DNA of 64,000 nucleotides from Thermobacillus sp. ZCTH02-B1 (lineage in GTDB: Bacteria > Bacillota > Bacilli > Paenibacillales > Paenibacillaceae): assembly GCF_002159085.1 (NCBI RefSeq), contig NZ_LZRU01000005.1, forward strand, positions 1 through 64,000. Reading direction: 5' to 3'. Positions 16,253 to 25,341 of the stretch are shown here, piece after piece. The position numbers and the translations under genes are program-made. Positions within the stretch are counted from its first letter, which is position 1; every line of letters starts with the position of its first letter. Below the pieces are notes generated by a model, which was given only the letters and a program-made list of their open reading frames with translations, was not told the DNA's origin and did no database searches.

Positions 16253-16299
16253 CGATGGAAATTTGGTCATTCTCACCCCGTCACATCCGCGAATCGCCT

Positions 16300-16328
16300 T
16301 TGACAGCGGCTTGCCTCCGATGCATAAT
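16300..16328 (+). promoter_or_regulatory. Sigma-A promoter of the LTA synthase-like gene
   Basis: TTGACA (16300-16305), 17-base spacer, CATAAT (16323-16328); start expected near 16335. It leaves a ~100-base leader containing the hairpin at 16382-16413. Confidence 0.7.
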
Positions 16329-16381
16329 GAAATGAGCCAACCCTGACAAGGAATGATACGTCTATTATACAGAAAAAACAG

Positions 16382-16413
16382 CAAGCCGGCCGCGCACGAT
16401 CGTAACCGGCTTG
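16382..16413 (+). promoter_or_regulatory. Hairpin in the LTA synthase-like leader
   Basis: CAAGCCGG (16382-16389) pairs with CCGGCTTG (16406-16413), followed by TTGTCTT. It lies between promoter and start codon, so it could act as a weak attenuator. The short, mixed T tract argues against efficient termination. Confidence 0.4.
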
Positions 16414-16437
16414 TTGTCTTGGCGAGGGGGAAGTCCC

Positions 16438-18654
16438 ATGAGGTCGGCTCTGCCGGGCAGAGTCTACCGGATGTTCGGTTCGCGGCCGTTTATCTTTTTC
16501 TCGATCATCATGGTGTTCAAGAGCTACGTGGCATGGCTTGCGATCTTCGACGACATGCCGTTCTGGGCGCCGCTCGTCTCGGAAATTCCGTTCATCTGGG
16601 CGATCTTCTGCCTGATCGAGTGGTTCTCGTCCAAGCGCAAAATGACCGCCTACCTGATCGTGAATCTGGCGCTGACCGCCATCTTCTTCTCGGTCATCAT
16701 TTACTACAAATACTACGGCGTCATCGCCACCTGGCGCGCGCTGGAGCAGGTCAACCAGGTGACGGCGGTGAAGAACAGCGTCTTCTCGCTGATCCATCCG
16801 CAGTTCCTGTTCATCTTCAGCGACATCGTCGTGTTCATCTACCTGCTGATCGACGGCCGGCGGAAGAAGCACGGGCCCGTCTACCGGCTGCTGCGCATCT
16901 GCAACCGGCCGAACGAGCGCCGCGGCATCATGACGCTCATCTTCGCGCTGTCGGTCATCGGCTGCATCATGAACATCTGGCCCCACCGGACGAGCATGAA
17001 CGAGGTCGTCCAGGCGGCCGAGATGGGCATCCTCAACTATGAGGCGTACGCCCTGATCGCGAACGATGAATACGAGCTGATCGACAAATCCGAGATCACC
17101 CAGGATGCGATCGACGAGCTGAAGGGCGTCCGGCGCGTGTTCCCGTCCCCGTACCAGGGATGGGCCGCGGGCCGGAACCTGATCCTGATCCAGATGGAAT
17201 CGTTGCAGAATTTCCTGATCGGCCTGGAAGTCGAGGGGCAGGAAGTGACGCCGAACCTGAACGCGCTCGCGCGGGAGGGGCTCTATTTCCCGGATTTCTA
17301 CCACATGGTCGGTCAGGGCAACACGTCGGACGCGGAGTTCGTCGTCAACACGTCGTTCTACATTCCGCCGCAGGGCGCGGCCACGATGCGCTACGTGGAC
17401 CGCGAGCTGCCGAGCCTGCCGCGGCTCCTCGGCGCGCGCGGCTACGAGACGATGACGTTCCACACGAACACCGCGGAATTCTGGAACCGCACCGAGCTGT
17501 ACGCCGCGCTCGGCTGGGACCGCTATTACGACGACCGGTTCTTCGGCACGGAGGACTCGGTGTTCTTCGGCGCCTCCGACGACGTGCTGTACCGCAAAAC
17601 CGCCGAAGAGCTCGCGCGCGTGGCGGCCGAAGGCAACAAATTCTACGCCCAGGTCATCTCGATGACGGCGCATCATCCGTTCACGCTGCCGAAGGAAAAG
17701 ATCGACCTCCGGCTGTCCGCCCGGTATGACGGCACGTTCGTCGGCGACTACCTGGAGGCGCAGCACTACGCGGACGCGGCGCTCGGCCGCTTCGTCGAGG
17801 ACCTGAAGGCGCGCGGCATCTGGCAGAACAGCCTCGTCGTCATCTACGGCGACCACGTCGGCCTGCCGATCTACTCGCTCAACCGGCGCGAACAGCAACT
17901 GCTGGCCGAGCTGATCGGGCATGAATACGGCTACGCCGACATGATCAACGTGCCGCTCCTCATCCTGGCGGAAGGCAGGCTCCCTGCGGAGCGGTTCGAC
18001 GGGCGGCTCGGCGGCCAGGTCGACGTCCTGCCGACGGTCGCGGCCCTGATGGGCATCCCGCTGAACGGACACGTCCATTTCGGGCAGAACCTGCTGATCG
18101 ATCAGGACAACCTGATTCCGCAGCGGTACTATCTGCCCTCCGGCACGGTGGTGAACGGCCGGTCGCTCTTCATCCCGGGTGAATCCTGGGAAGACGGCAC
18201 GCTTTATCCGCTCTCCGGCGTCCCGGGCGACGAGACCGTCGTCACGAAGGACGCGTTCGAGCGGGCGCTCCGGCTGCTGCAGCTCTCCGACAGCTATGTC
18301 CGCCAGCTGCCGGAGCGCTCGCCGGATGACCGGCCGGTCGCGGTGGTGCCGGAGCCGGAAGAAGCGGAAGCGCCGGATGCGGACGCGCCGGATGCGTCGG
18401 ACGGAGCCGGGGCTTCCGGCGCCGCTGACCGTGACGCGTCCGTCGCCGATGACGCATACGTCGCCGATGACGCTTCCGCTCCCGATGCCGCGTCCGCTGC
18501 CGGCATCGGTCACGCCCCTGACGCCGCTTCCGCGGCCGGTGCAGGGGATGCATCCGCCGGCGCGGATGAAGCGGCGGACGCGAACGAAGCCGCGGAAGCG
18601 GATGCCGCGCCGGACGCCGGCGCCGCGACGGCTCCCGATGCCGTCCCATCCTGA
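16438..18654 (+). CDS. LTA synthase-family sulfatase-fold protein with a long Ala/Asp-rich tail
   Basis: A 738-residue membrane enzyme related to lipoteichoic acid synthase LtaS. Five N-terminal helices lie within residues ~10-190. The extracellular phosphatase-like domain follows, with IQMES (Glu ~254), GQGNTSDAEF (Thr ~296, the nucleophile position) and YGDHVG (Asp-His ~472), close to the positions of LtaS active residues. It transfers glycerol-phosphate from phosphatidylglycerol in characterised relatives. The first well-placed start is the ATG at 16438 after GAGGGGGAAG. The last ~100 residues are low-complexity Ala/Asp/Glu/Pro with repeats such as PDAASAAG, unusual for the family. A strong terminator follows at 18753. 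Confidence 0.87.
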   Translation: MRSALPGRVYRMFGSRPFIFFSIIMVFKSYVAWLAIFDDMPFWAPLVSEIPFIWAIFCLIEWFSSKRKMTAYLIVNLALTAIFFSVIIYYKYYGVIATWRALEQVNQVTAVKNSVFSLIHPQFLFIFSDIVVFIYLLIDGRRKKHGPVYRLLRICNRPNERRGIMTLIFALSVIGCIMNIWPHRTSMNEVVQAAEMGILNYEAYALIANDEYELIDKSEITQDAIDELKGVRRVFPSPYQGWAAGRNLILIQMESLQNFLIGLEVEGQEVTPNLNALAREGLYFPDFYHMVGQGNTSDAEFVVNTSFYIPPQGAATMRYVDRELPSLPRLLGARGYETMTFHTNTAEFWNRTELYAALGWDRYYDDRFFGTEDSVFFGASDDVLYRKTAEELARVAAEGNKFYAQVISMTAHHPFTLPKEKIDLRLSARYDGTFVGDYLEAQHYADAALGRFVEDLKARGIWQNSLVVIYGDHVGLPIYSLNRREQQLLAELIGHEYGYADMINVPLLILAEGRLPAERFDGRLGGQVDVLPTVAALMGIPLNGHVHFGQNLLIDQDNLIPQRYYLPSGTVVNGRSLFIPGESWEDGTLYPLSGVPGDETVVTKDAFERALRLLQLSDSYVRQLPERSPDDRPVAVVPEPEEAEAPDADAPDASDGAGASGAADRDASVADDAYVADDASAPDAASAAGIGHAPDAASAAGAGDASAGADEAADANEAAEADAAPDAGAATAPDAVPS

Positions 18655-19008
18655 TGCCGCAGCGGATCCCGACGCCGCGGATGCGGCCGGCGAAAGCCGC
18701 ACCCATGCGGCGGACGCGGACCCGGCGGCGGCAGGTGCGCTCCGATCGTGTGAACCGGCAGGCGCATGCGGACCCGAACCGCGTGCGCCTGCCGGTTTTT
18801 TGGTGCCTGCCTGCGAAACACGGCGCGCGATGCCCGTCCCCGTCGCTTCCGCGCGAGGGGGATGGGTTCCATATGTACCCGCAGCCCGCCGTCCCCCGGG
18901 AGGCGCGCTCCATCCCGGCCGACGGCCGGCTCACGGCGCTACCTCCGCGTCCATGATGCTTCCTTCCGGTCCGGTCCCCGTCCGGCGCGCACCCGTCGGC
19001 GCCGGCGA
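18655..19008. other. Gene-free interval after the LTA synthase-like gene
   Basis: GC-rich sequence between a plus-strand stop and the convergent aldo/keto reductase stop. Apart from the strong terminator at 18753-18801 I see no gene, promoter or repeat in it. Confidence 0.6.
18753..18801 (+). terminator. Strong Rho-independent terminator
   Basis: AACCGGCAGGCGCA (18753-18766) pairs with TGCGCCTGCCGGTT (18784-18797), a perfect 14-bp stem, followed by a T6 run ending at 18801. It ends LTA synthase-like transcription. Confidence 0.9.
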
Positions 19009-19989
19009 TCAATACTTTCCGCGGATATGCGCCCGCACCTTCTGCTCGTAGAACGCGCGCAGCCGCGCCCGCTCGGCTTCCGTGAACGGCGGAACGTCCG
19101 CGGCCTTGAGATTCTCCTCCACCTGGGCGACGGTCTTGAATCCGGGGATGGCGCAGCTGACATGCGGATGATCGAGGATCCACCGGATCGCGGCGACCGC
19201 CATGCTGCCGCGCCCTTCACCGATCCAGGCGAGCTCCCGGCTCAGCCGGACGCCCGTCTCGAACGGCAGCCCGGCGAACGTCTCGCCGACGTTGAACGCC
19301 TCGCCGTTCCGGTTGAAGTTCCGGTGGTCGTCGGGTTCGAACGTCGTCTGCTCGGTGAATTTCCCCGTGAGCAGCCCGCTCGCCAGCGGCAACCGGGCGA
19401 GAATGCCGACGCCCTGCGCGTGCGCTTTCGGGAACAGCTCCTCCGCCGGCTTCTGCCGGAAGATGTTGAAGATCACCTGCAGCGCCTTCACGTTCGGATA
19501 CTGCAGCGCGATCAGCCCTTCCTCGACCGATTCGACGCTGACGCCGTACGCGCGGATCAGGCCTTCTTCGCGCAGCCGGTCGAGCGCTTCGAACACGTCG
19601 CCGCGGCGGATGATGTCCGTCGGCGGACAATGGACCTGGTACAGGTCGATCCGGTCGCGGCCGAGCCGCTTCAGGCTCGCCTCGCAGAACCTGCGCACCG
19701 ATTCGTAGGTGTACACCGCCGGATCGTGAATGTTCGCGGCCCGGCAGAACTTCGTGGCGATGTAGATGTCGTCCCGCCCTTTCACCGCCTTGCCGAGCAA
19801 GGTTTCGGCGTGGCCGTCGCCGTAGACATCCGCCGTATCGAAGAAATTGACGCCCGCGTCGATCGCGCGCGCCAGCGCGTTCAGCGATTCGGCGTCATCC
19901 GTCTTGCCCCAGGAGCCGCCGATCGCCCATGTCCCGAAACTGATCTCGCTGACATGCATGCCGGTGTCGCCAAGCGGACGGTATTTCAT
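19009..19989 (-). CDS. Aldo/keto reductase
   Basis: A 326-residue NADPH-dependent oxidoreductase of the aldo/keto reductase superfamily. The catalytic tetrad is visible: Asp and Tyr in NFFDTADVYGDG (~residues 49-60), Lys in IYIATKFC (~82) and His in LYQVHCPP (~120). The C-terminal cofactor segment is CAIPGFKTVAQVEENLKA. It resembles the YccK/IolS/general stress subgroup; physiological substrate unknown. Its ATG has GGAGG at a slightly long distance (~12 bases). It is isolated: convergent with the LTA synthase-like gene, with a 230-base gap without recognisable genes before the deacetylase gene. Confidence 0.87.
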   Translation of the reverse strand: MKYRPLGDTGMHVSEISFGTWAIGGSWGKTDDAESLNALARAIDAGVNFFDTADVYGDGHAETLLGKAVKGRDDIYIATKFCRAANIHDPAVYTYESVRRFCEASLKRLGRDRIDLYQVHCPPTDIIRRGDVFEALDRLREEGLIRAYGVSVESVEEGLIALQYPNVKALQVIFNIFRQKPAEELFPKAHAQGVGILARLPLASGLLTGKFTEQTTFEPDDHRNFNRNGEAFNVGETFAGLPFETGVRLSRELAWIGEGRGSMAVAAIRWILDHPHVSCAIPGFKTVAQVEENLKAADVPPFTEAERARLRAFYEQKVRAHIRGKY

Positions 19990-20220
19990 GGTGTCGTCCC
20001 GCCTCCATCTCCAAGATTGCGGTACATGCCGCCACCCCCATTATGCGGTCGGGAAGCGTTCCTGGCAAGACGGAGGTTCCGCAGGGATCTTCCGGCCGGG
20101 CGGGTCCGCGCGACCACCCCCGCCGGGGCCTTCACGCAAACGCCATCCCGCCATGGCGATTCCGTCCGCACCTTCCCGCCGGTCCCGCACCGCACGCGTT
20201 CCCGGCGGGCCGGACGGCGG

Positions 20221-21096
20221 TCACATCGGAAGCTCCGGCAACGGCGACATCAGATGATCGAGACTGCGGAACGTATACCCCTGCCGGCGCGCCTCGTCGA
20301 TGATCGCGCCCAGCGCCTCGGCGTTGTCCTTCGACACGCTGTGCAGCAGGATGATGGCTCCCGGATGAAGCTGCGAGACGACGTTTTCGTAGGCGTAGCG
20401 GGCTCCGCGCTGCGCGGACGTGTCCCAGTCCTTGTAGGCGATCGACCAGAACACGTTCGTGTAGCCGAGATCACGGCTGACGCGCAGCGACCGCTCGCTG
20501 AAAATGCCCCGCGGCGGGCGCAGGTAGCGCATGTCCTTTTGTCCGGTGATGTCCGCGACCTCCCTTTTCACCCGGTCCAGCTCCTCGCGGATCTTCTCGT
20601 CCGACAGCTTCGAGAAGTCCGGATGCGACCACGAATGGTTGCCGATCAAGTGGCCTTCCCGAACCATCCGCTTGAGAAGTTCCGGCTCCGTGCGCACGTA
20701 ATGGCCCGTGACGAAAAAGCAGGCCGGCACGCCCTTCTCCTTCAGCACATCGAGGATTTTCGCCGTATACCCGTTCTCGTAGCCGTTGTCGAAGGTCAGA
20801 TACAGATTCCGTCCCTCCGGACTGCCCCGGAACACCGCGCCGTAACGTTCCAGCAGCGGACCGAATCCCTCCTGGTCGATCGACGCGGGCTCGCCGTTCC
20901 GGCTTTTCTTGAAGCCGAAATGGTAAGCGCGATCGCCCGCCGACCAGGCGGAATCCGCCGGATTCCTGTCTCCCCGCACCGCCGCCGGCACGGATCGCTC
21001 CGCATCCGGACCGGACAGGGCGAGGCCCGTCCATATGCCGAGCAGCATCGCCGCGATCGAACCGACAAGCGCGGAAGGTTTGAACCGTCTGGACAT
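20221..21096 (-). CDS. pdaA: Polysaccharide deacetylase, PdaA-like (spore cortex delta-lactam formation)
   Basis: A 291-residue exported NodB-fold deacetylase. An N-terminal hydrophobic segment (LVGSIAAMLLGIWTGLAL) acts as signal or anchor. The core carries LTFDNGYENG (~residues 102-111, motif 1 in the PdaA form with Asp-Asn rather than Asp-Asp), HSWSHPDF (~155), RPPRGIFSERS (~205) and IILLHSV (~263). PdaA removes the acetyl group from muramic acid in spore cortex on the way to delta-lactam. I start at 21096, after GGGGGGATCGG. A sigma-G-type promoter upstream and the adjacent Cse60 gene support a sporulation role. Confidence 0.82.
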   Translation of the reverse strand: MSRRFKPSALVGSIAAMLLGIWTGLALSGPDAERSVPAAVRGDRNPADSAWSAGDRAYHFGFKKSRNGEPASIDQEGFGPLLERYGAVFRGSPEGRNLYLTFDNGYENGYTAKILDVLKEKGVPACFFVTGHYVRTEPELLKRMVREGHLIGNHSWSHPDFSKLSDEKIREELDRVKREVADITGQKDMRYLRPPRGIFSERSLRVSRDLGYTNVFWSIAYKDWDTSAQRGARYAYENVVSQLHPGAIILLHSVSKDNAEALGAIIDEARRQGYTFRSLDHLMSPLPELPM

Positions 21097-21130
21097 GCCG
21101 ATCCCCCCTGTACAATCTGCCAATCACGCT

Positions 21131-21160
21131 TAAGATGACCGGGGCGGGAAGGTTTTATGC
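21131..21160 (-). promoter_or_regulatory. Sigma-G-like promoter of the pdaA-like gene
   Basis: On the minus strand GCATA (21160-21156), 18-base spacer, CATCTTA (21137-21131), which fits the forespore sigma-G pattern GMATR-N17/18-CATNNTA. The position, 35-64 bases upstream of the start codon, and the known sigma-G control of pdaA in B. subtilis agree. Confidence 0.5.
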
Positions 21161-21349
21161 CGGAAGCGGCCGGCCGTTTCGTGCGGGACCAGGCGGGGCT
21201 GAATGCGCATACAATCGCAATGTGGTATCATAAAAGATGGATATCCGGATCTGCTCCCGGACCGGAGTGCGGCGACAAGGCGGACATCCTGTTGGCGCAG
21301 CAACGCAACGCCGCCAGGCGCCACATTTTCATTACAGGGGTGAAACCGC

Positions 21350-21538
21350 ATGATCCAAGTGAAGGAATTTCTCGACACCGAATCCTCGCATGCCGTCAAG
21401 AAAGTGAACGAATTCCTCGCCACCCTGCGCGAAGAGCAGGTCATCAACATCTGCTACGGTTCCTACACGAAGACCGGCGCCAACGGCATGCAGCACCAGC
21501 GGACCTGCATCCTCGTCGTCTACCGGACGGACGATTGA
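21350..21538 (+). CDS. cse60: Sporulation protein Cse60
   Basis: A 62-residue protein matching Cse60 of B. subtilis: MIQVKEFLDTESSHAVKKVN, then FLATLREEQVINICYGSY and a C-terminal RTCILVVYR. In B. subtilis Cse60 is made in the mother cell under sigma-E; its function is unknown. Here a sigma-E-like -10, CATACAAT, occurs at 21208-21215, but I see no convincing -35. GGGGTG precedes the ATG by about seven bases. It is divergent from the pdaA-like gene and followed 118 bases later by another small gene. Confidence 0.85.
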   Translation: MIQVKEFLDTESSHAVKKVNEFLATLREEQVINICYGSYTKTGANGMQHQRTCILVVYRTDD

Positions 21539-21656
21539 CATTAACGCCCCCGGATCGCCTCGGCCGGGATCGGCGGACGCTTGAGGTCTGCACCACGATC
21601 TGGGCGAATGCATATCCTGACAGCAGAATTCCGCTGTTGGGAGGCTGCCGTAAGCC

Positions 21657-21962
21657 ATGGAACAAAAACCGACGGTCATCTACCGCGCGGATGCGAACGC
21701 CGCCGAATCCCTGTTATCGATCCGGAAGAAGCTGTGCGACCTGTGCGAGACCTACGCCGGACGCCTGGTGCGGGTGCAGACGATGGACGGTGCCGTGTAT
21801 GACGGCATCATCCGCCATCACGAGGGCTGCATCCTGTACCTGGAACTGGACTCGCCGGGATACCGCGCCTTCTGGAATCCGTTCATCGGCTTCAACCCGT
21901 ACTACAATACGATCCTGCCGCTGGTCCTGTACGAGCTGCTCGTCATATCGCTGCTCGCATGA
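21657..21962 (+). CDS. Small conserved-looking hypothetical protein
   Basis: A 101-residue protein that I do not recognise as a characterised family. Residues ~20-65 read like a small beta-barrel (LVRVQTMDGAVYDGIIRHHE, then ILYLEL), reminiscent of Sm-like folds, but that is only an impression. The C-terminus is hydrophobic (NTILPLVLYELLVISLLA) and could insert in a membrane. Three cysteines occur (two in LCDLC). GGGAGG lies about 12 bases before the ATG. It ends just before a very strong terminator, so it closes the Cse60 transcription unit and may belong to sporulation. Confidence 0.7.
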   Translation: MEQKPTVIYRADANAAESLLSIRKKLCDLCETYAGRLVRVQTMDGAVYDGIIRHHEGCILYLELDSPGYRAFWNPFIGFNPYYNTILPLVLYELLVISLLA

Positions 21963-21982
21963 AAACCCGGCGCGCAAAGCGC

Positions 21983-22029
21983 AAACGCCGTCCCTCCGCG
22001 GCCAAAGCCGCGGAAGGACGGCGTTTTTC
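21983..22029 (+). terminator. Strong Rho-independent terminator
   Basis: AAACGCCGTCC plus TCCGCGG pairs with CCGCGGA plus GGACGGCGTTT, about 18 pairs with one mismatch, followed by a T5 run. It follows the small hypothetical gene by 20 bases. Confidence 0.9.
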
Positions 22030-22194
22030 GTCATCAAGCGGTCGGGGTCAAGCCGAGGGCCGGCTGCCCGGCCCCGCCGAAGCGGACCCGGTTCCGCGCC
22101 CGGACCGTCGACGGAGGACCGGGTCGCATGTCCGGCCCGCTGCCGCGGGTCAGGCTGCACCCGGCTGATCGCCGCGCGGCTCCGGCCCGCCGGA

Positions 22195-25100
22195 TCACGC
22201 TCCCGGCGCGGCACCCGCTCCGGTGCGCACGCTCCGGCGCCCGAAGGGCCACCAATTGTGCTCGCCGAACAGCCGCACCATGACCGGAATGAACAGCGGC
22301 AGCATGACGAGCGCGTAGAGGAACAGCCCGACCAGCACGATCGTCGCGATGTGCAGGAGCGACATGACGCCCGCCGGCATCATCGCCGCGAACGTGCCGC
22401 CGAGGATGACCGCCGCCGACACGATGACCATGCCCATGTTCTTCATCGCGTTCAGAATGCCTTCGCCCGGCGGCAGATCCCGGTACTCGCGGAACCGGTC
22501 CATCAGGAAGATGCAGTAGTCGGTGCCGAGCGCCAGCAGCATGACGAAGGAGAAGAACGGCATCGACCAGCTGAGGCCCGGCATGTCGACCAGCCGGACG
22601 AACAGCGCCTCCGCCGCCGCCACCGACATGTAATACGTGAGCACCAGCGACAGCACGAGGTAGATCGGCATGACGATCGAACGGAACAGGATGACGAGGA
22701 TGAGCGCCAGGCCGACCAGCATGATGATGACCGTGCGCGAATAGTCGGCATCGGTAATGTTCCGGAGGTCGTTGTTCAGGCTCGAGACGCCGCCGACCGC
22801 GAAATCGGCTCCCTCCAGCACCGTGCCTTCCGTCATGCCCGGGATGGCGTCCGACAGCCGTTCGACCGTATCCATCGCTTCGATCGAATACGGATGGTGT
22901 TCCAGCACGACGTCGAACTTCACCGTCCGCCGGTCTTCGCTCATGTACTGGTCGAGCGCCTGCCGGAATGCTTCCGATTCGATCGCTTCTTCCGGCAGGT
23001 ACCACCCCGCCAGCTGCGGATCGGGCGACGAGGACAGCCCGCCCAGATACTCGCGGGCCGACTCCAGTCCGGCCACCACCTGCTCGAGGCCGTCCGCCGA
23101 CTGGTCAAGCCCGTCGGTGAGCTGTCCGAGCTGGTCGATCAACCCGGCAAGCCCGGCCGCGAGCTGCTCCTGTCCTTCGGCCAGTTGTCCGGCGCCGCCC
23201 GACATTTCGGGCAAGCGCTGCAGGATCGCGTTCTGGCCTTCGGCGGCCTGCGCAAGTCCGGCCTGCAGCTCCTTCAGGCCGTCCGCAATCTGCGCGAGAC
23301 CTGCGGCCAGTTCCTTTTGACCCGCGGCTGCCTGTTTCAGCCCCTCGTTCGCCTGTTTGAGGCCGGCGCCGAGGCCGCCCAGCTGCGCGTTCAGCTGCTC
23401 CAGCGCCGCGACGAGCTGCGCCGCGCCTTCCTGGAGCTGCTTCGCCGTGCCCTGCAGCATCCGGTAATCCGCATCCGCCGCAAGCTCCGGATATTTGAGC
23501 GCCAGGCCGTCGATGCCGGCCGCAAGTCCGGCCAGCCCGCCGCCCAGTTCGTTGAGCCGGCCCGCCATTTCGCGGTAGCCTGCGGACAGTTGATCCAGGC
23601 CGCCCGCGACCTGCTCGTATCCCGCGAGCAGCTCCTCCGCGGCGGCGGCCAGCTGCTCCGCGGCCTTCCGCGCCTCCGCGGCGCCGGTCGCGAGCTCGCC
23701 GGCGCCGGCCTCGCCGCGGCCCAAGCCTTGCGCGAGCTGCCGCAACCCGTCGCCGAGCTGCTCCAGCCCCTTCTGCAGTTCGACCGTCCCGTGCGCGAGC
23801 TGCTTCGCGCCGTCCACCGCCTCCTCCAGCTTCGGCGCATTGGCCTTCAGCTCCGAGCTCGCCTGCACGAGCCCCGAGCCGATCCGGCTCAGGCCTTCTC
23901 CGCCCTGCCCGAGCCCGCTGTCCAGCTCCGATACCTGATACGTCACCTGCAGCTGTTCGAGCGGTTCGCCCGTCGGACGCGTCGCGCTGCGCACCGATTT
24001 CACGCCCTCGGTTTCCGCCATGCGGCGCGTCACCTGTTCGACCGCGGCCAGCCCTTCCGGCGTGTCGAGCGGCGCATCGCTTTGCAGCACGACCGTCGTC
24101 GTCAAGGTCTCGCCGGGGCCGAAACCTTCGGCGATGAGGTTGAATCCGCGCACCGACTCGTAACGTTCGCCGATTTCATCAAGCTGGTTGTACGTCAAGG
24201 TGTTCTGATAAGCCACGAGGAGCGGCACCGCCAGCACGGCGATGATCGCCAGGGCGCCCAGCGGCCTCTTGATCGCGAACGAGCCGACGGCGCCCCACAG
24301 CCGGCTTTCCTTGTGCTCCAGGGAACCGCGCTGCGGCCAGAACAGCACCTTCCCGAGCGTCGCCATGAAGAACGGCACGATCGTCACGAGCGCGATCAGA
24401 ATGACCGCGACGCCGACGGCGACCGCCACGGCCGAACGATACAGCGAGAACTGCGACAGCCCGATCGACGTGAAGCCGACGAGCACCGCCAGCCCCGCGA
24501 CGAGCACCGTCTTCCCGGCCGTCCGGTAGGTGCGCAGAATCGCGCCGACCTTGTCGCCGTCCTTCGTCAGCTCCTCCTTGAACCGGCTGATCAGCAGGAT
24601 GCAGTAGTCCGTGCCGATGCCGAACATGATCGCGACCATGAAGATCTGCGTGAAGTTGGAAAGCGGGAAATCCGCGTATTCCGCCAGAAACGCGACGACG
24701 GACTGGGCCACCAGATAGCTGAGCCCGATCGTCAAGAGCGGAATGAACGGCGCGACCAGCGACCGGTAGACGATGAACAGGATGACGAGAATGATGAAGA
24801 AGGTGATGATTTCGGTCTTCTTCAACCCTTCTTCGGAACTTTTGATGACGTCCTCGATGATGACCCAGTCGCCGGTGAGATAATGATCGACATCGATGTC
24901 CCCGAGCGCCTCGTGCAGCGCCTCCCGCTCTTCCCCGGGCGTCCGGTCGCCGAACTCCACGTTCAGCAGCGTGAGCAGGGTCGTGCCGTCCCCGGAAATC
25001 ATCATCGATTCCAATTCTTCGTTGTCGAAGGGCGACGTCACCGATACGACGCCGTACGCATCGCCGTCCTCCTGAAACCGCGAGACGCCTTCCCGGATCG

Positions 25101-25341
25101 CCTCGAAATCCGCGTCGGTGAGTCCCGATTCGCGGTGAAAGACGAGCACCGTCGAGTAGCCGGTGTCGCCCATGGCGTCAAGCATTTCATTGGCCTTGAC
25201 GTACGGATAGTCGTCCGGTATCGTGATCTGCCCTTTCTCCCGCACCAGCTCGGCAAGGTCGGGTGACGTCAGCAGCAAACCGGCCGCCGCGGCCAGCCAC
25301 AGCACCAGCACCAGCCACCGCCATTTCACGACATGTCTCAT
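22195..25341 (-). CDS. MMPL/RND-family transporter with a long coiled-coil loop
   Basis: A 1048-residue RND-superfamily membrane protein of the MMPL (YdfJ-like) type: TM1, an extracytoplasmic loop, five further helices, then a second copy. The first helix bundle contains GIGTDYCILLISRFKEEL and the second ALGTDYCIFLMDRFREY, the duplicated Gly-Thr-Asp-Tyr motif of the proton pathway. The second loop (~residues 440-770) is filled with repeats like LxxGLxxLAxGL that predict a long coiled coil, as in YhgE/Pip-type proteins. The ATG at 25341 overlaps the MarR stop (ATGA), so the pair is translationally coupled. Substrate is probably a lipid or hydrophobic drug, by family only. Confidence 0.87.
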   Translation of the reverse strand: MRHVVKWRWLVLVLWLAAAAGLLLTSPDLAELVREKGQITIPDDYPYVKANEMLDAMGDTGYSTVLVFHRESGLTDADFEAIREGVSRFQEDGDAYGVVSVTSPFDNEELESMMISGDGTTLLTLLNVEFGDRTPGEEREALHEALGDIDVDHYLTGDWVIIEDVIKSSEEGLKKTEIITFFIILVILFIVYRSLVAPFIPLLTIGLSYLVAQSVVAFLAEYADFPLSNFTQIFMVAIMFGIGTDYCILLISRFKEELTKDGDKVGAILRTYRTAGKTVLVAGLAVLVGFTSIGLSQFSLYRSAVAVAVGVAVILIALVTIVPFFMATLGKVLFWPQRGSLEHKESRLWGAVGSFAIKRPLGALAIIAVLAVPLLVAYQNTLTYNQLDEIGERYESVRGFNLIAEGFGPGETLTTTVVLQSDAPLDTPEGLAAVEQVTRRMAETEGVKSVRSATRPTGEPLEQLQVTYQVSELDSGLGQGGEGLSRIGSGLVQASSELKANAPKLEEAVDGAKQLAHGTVELQKGLEQLGDGLRQLAQGLGRGEAGAGELATGAAEARKAAEQLAAAAEELLAGYEQVAGGLDQLSAGYREMAGRLNELGGGLAGLAAGIDGLALKYPELAADADYRMLQGTAKQLQEGAAQLVAALEQLNAQLGGLGAGLKQANEGLKQAAAGQKELAAGLAQIADGLKELQAGLAQAAEGQNAILQRLPEMSGGAGQLAEGQEQLAAGLAGLIDQLGQLTDGLDQSADGLEQVVAGLESAREYLGGLSSSPDPQLAGWYLPEEAIESEAFRQALDQYMSEDRRTVKFDVVLEHHPYSIEAMDTVERLSDAIPGMTEGTVLEGADFAVGGVSSLNNDLRNITDADYSRTVIIMLVGLALILVILFRSIVMPIYLVLSLVLTYYMSVAAAEALFVRLVDMPGLSWSMPFFSFVMLLALGTDYCIFLMDRFREYRDLPPGEGILNAMKNMGMVIVSAAVILGGTFAAMMPAGVMSLLHIATIVLVGLFLYALVMLPLFIPVMVRLFGEHNWWPFGRRSVRTGAGAAPGA

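Noticed and set aside
16198..16330. preQ1 riboswitch before the queuosine precursor transporter
   Set aside because: Sought because of the gene's role, but no preQ1-I stem with an A-rich tail or class II core could be found.
18350..18654. Ala/Asp-rich end of the LTA synthase-like protein as a frameshift artefact
   Set aside because: The frame stays open to a stop followed by a strong terminator, and the alternative frames give Arg/Met-rich products, so I keep it as a real tail, flagged as unusual.
16273..18702. Long minus-strand frame opposite the LTA synthase-like gene
   Set aside because: Arg/Asp-rich mirror of a real gene with canonical active-site motifs on the plus strand.
21157..25266. 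A 1369-codon plus-strand open frame across the MMPL and deacetylase region
   Set aside because: It is the antisense of the MMPL gene. High GC removes stops; the product is Arg/Gln/His-rich with no domain and no ribosome site, whereas the minus strand has clear motifs.
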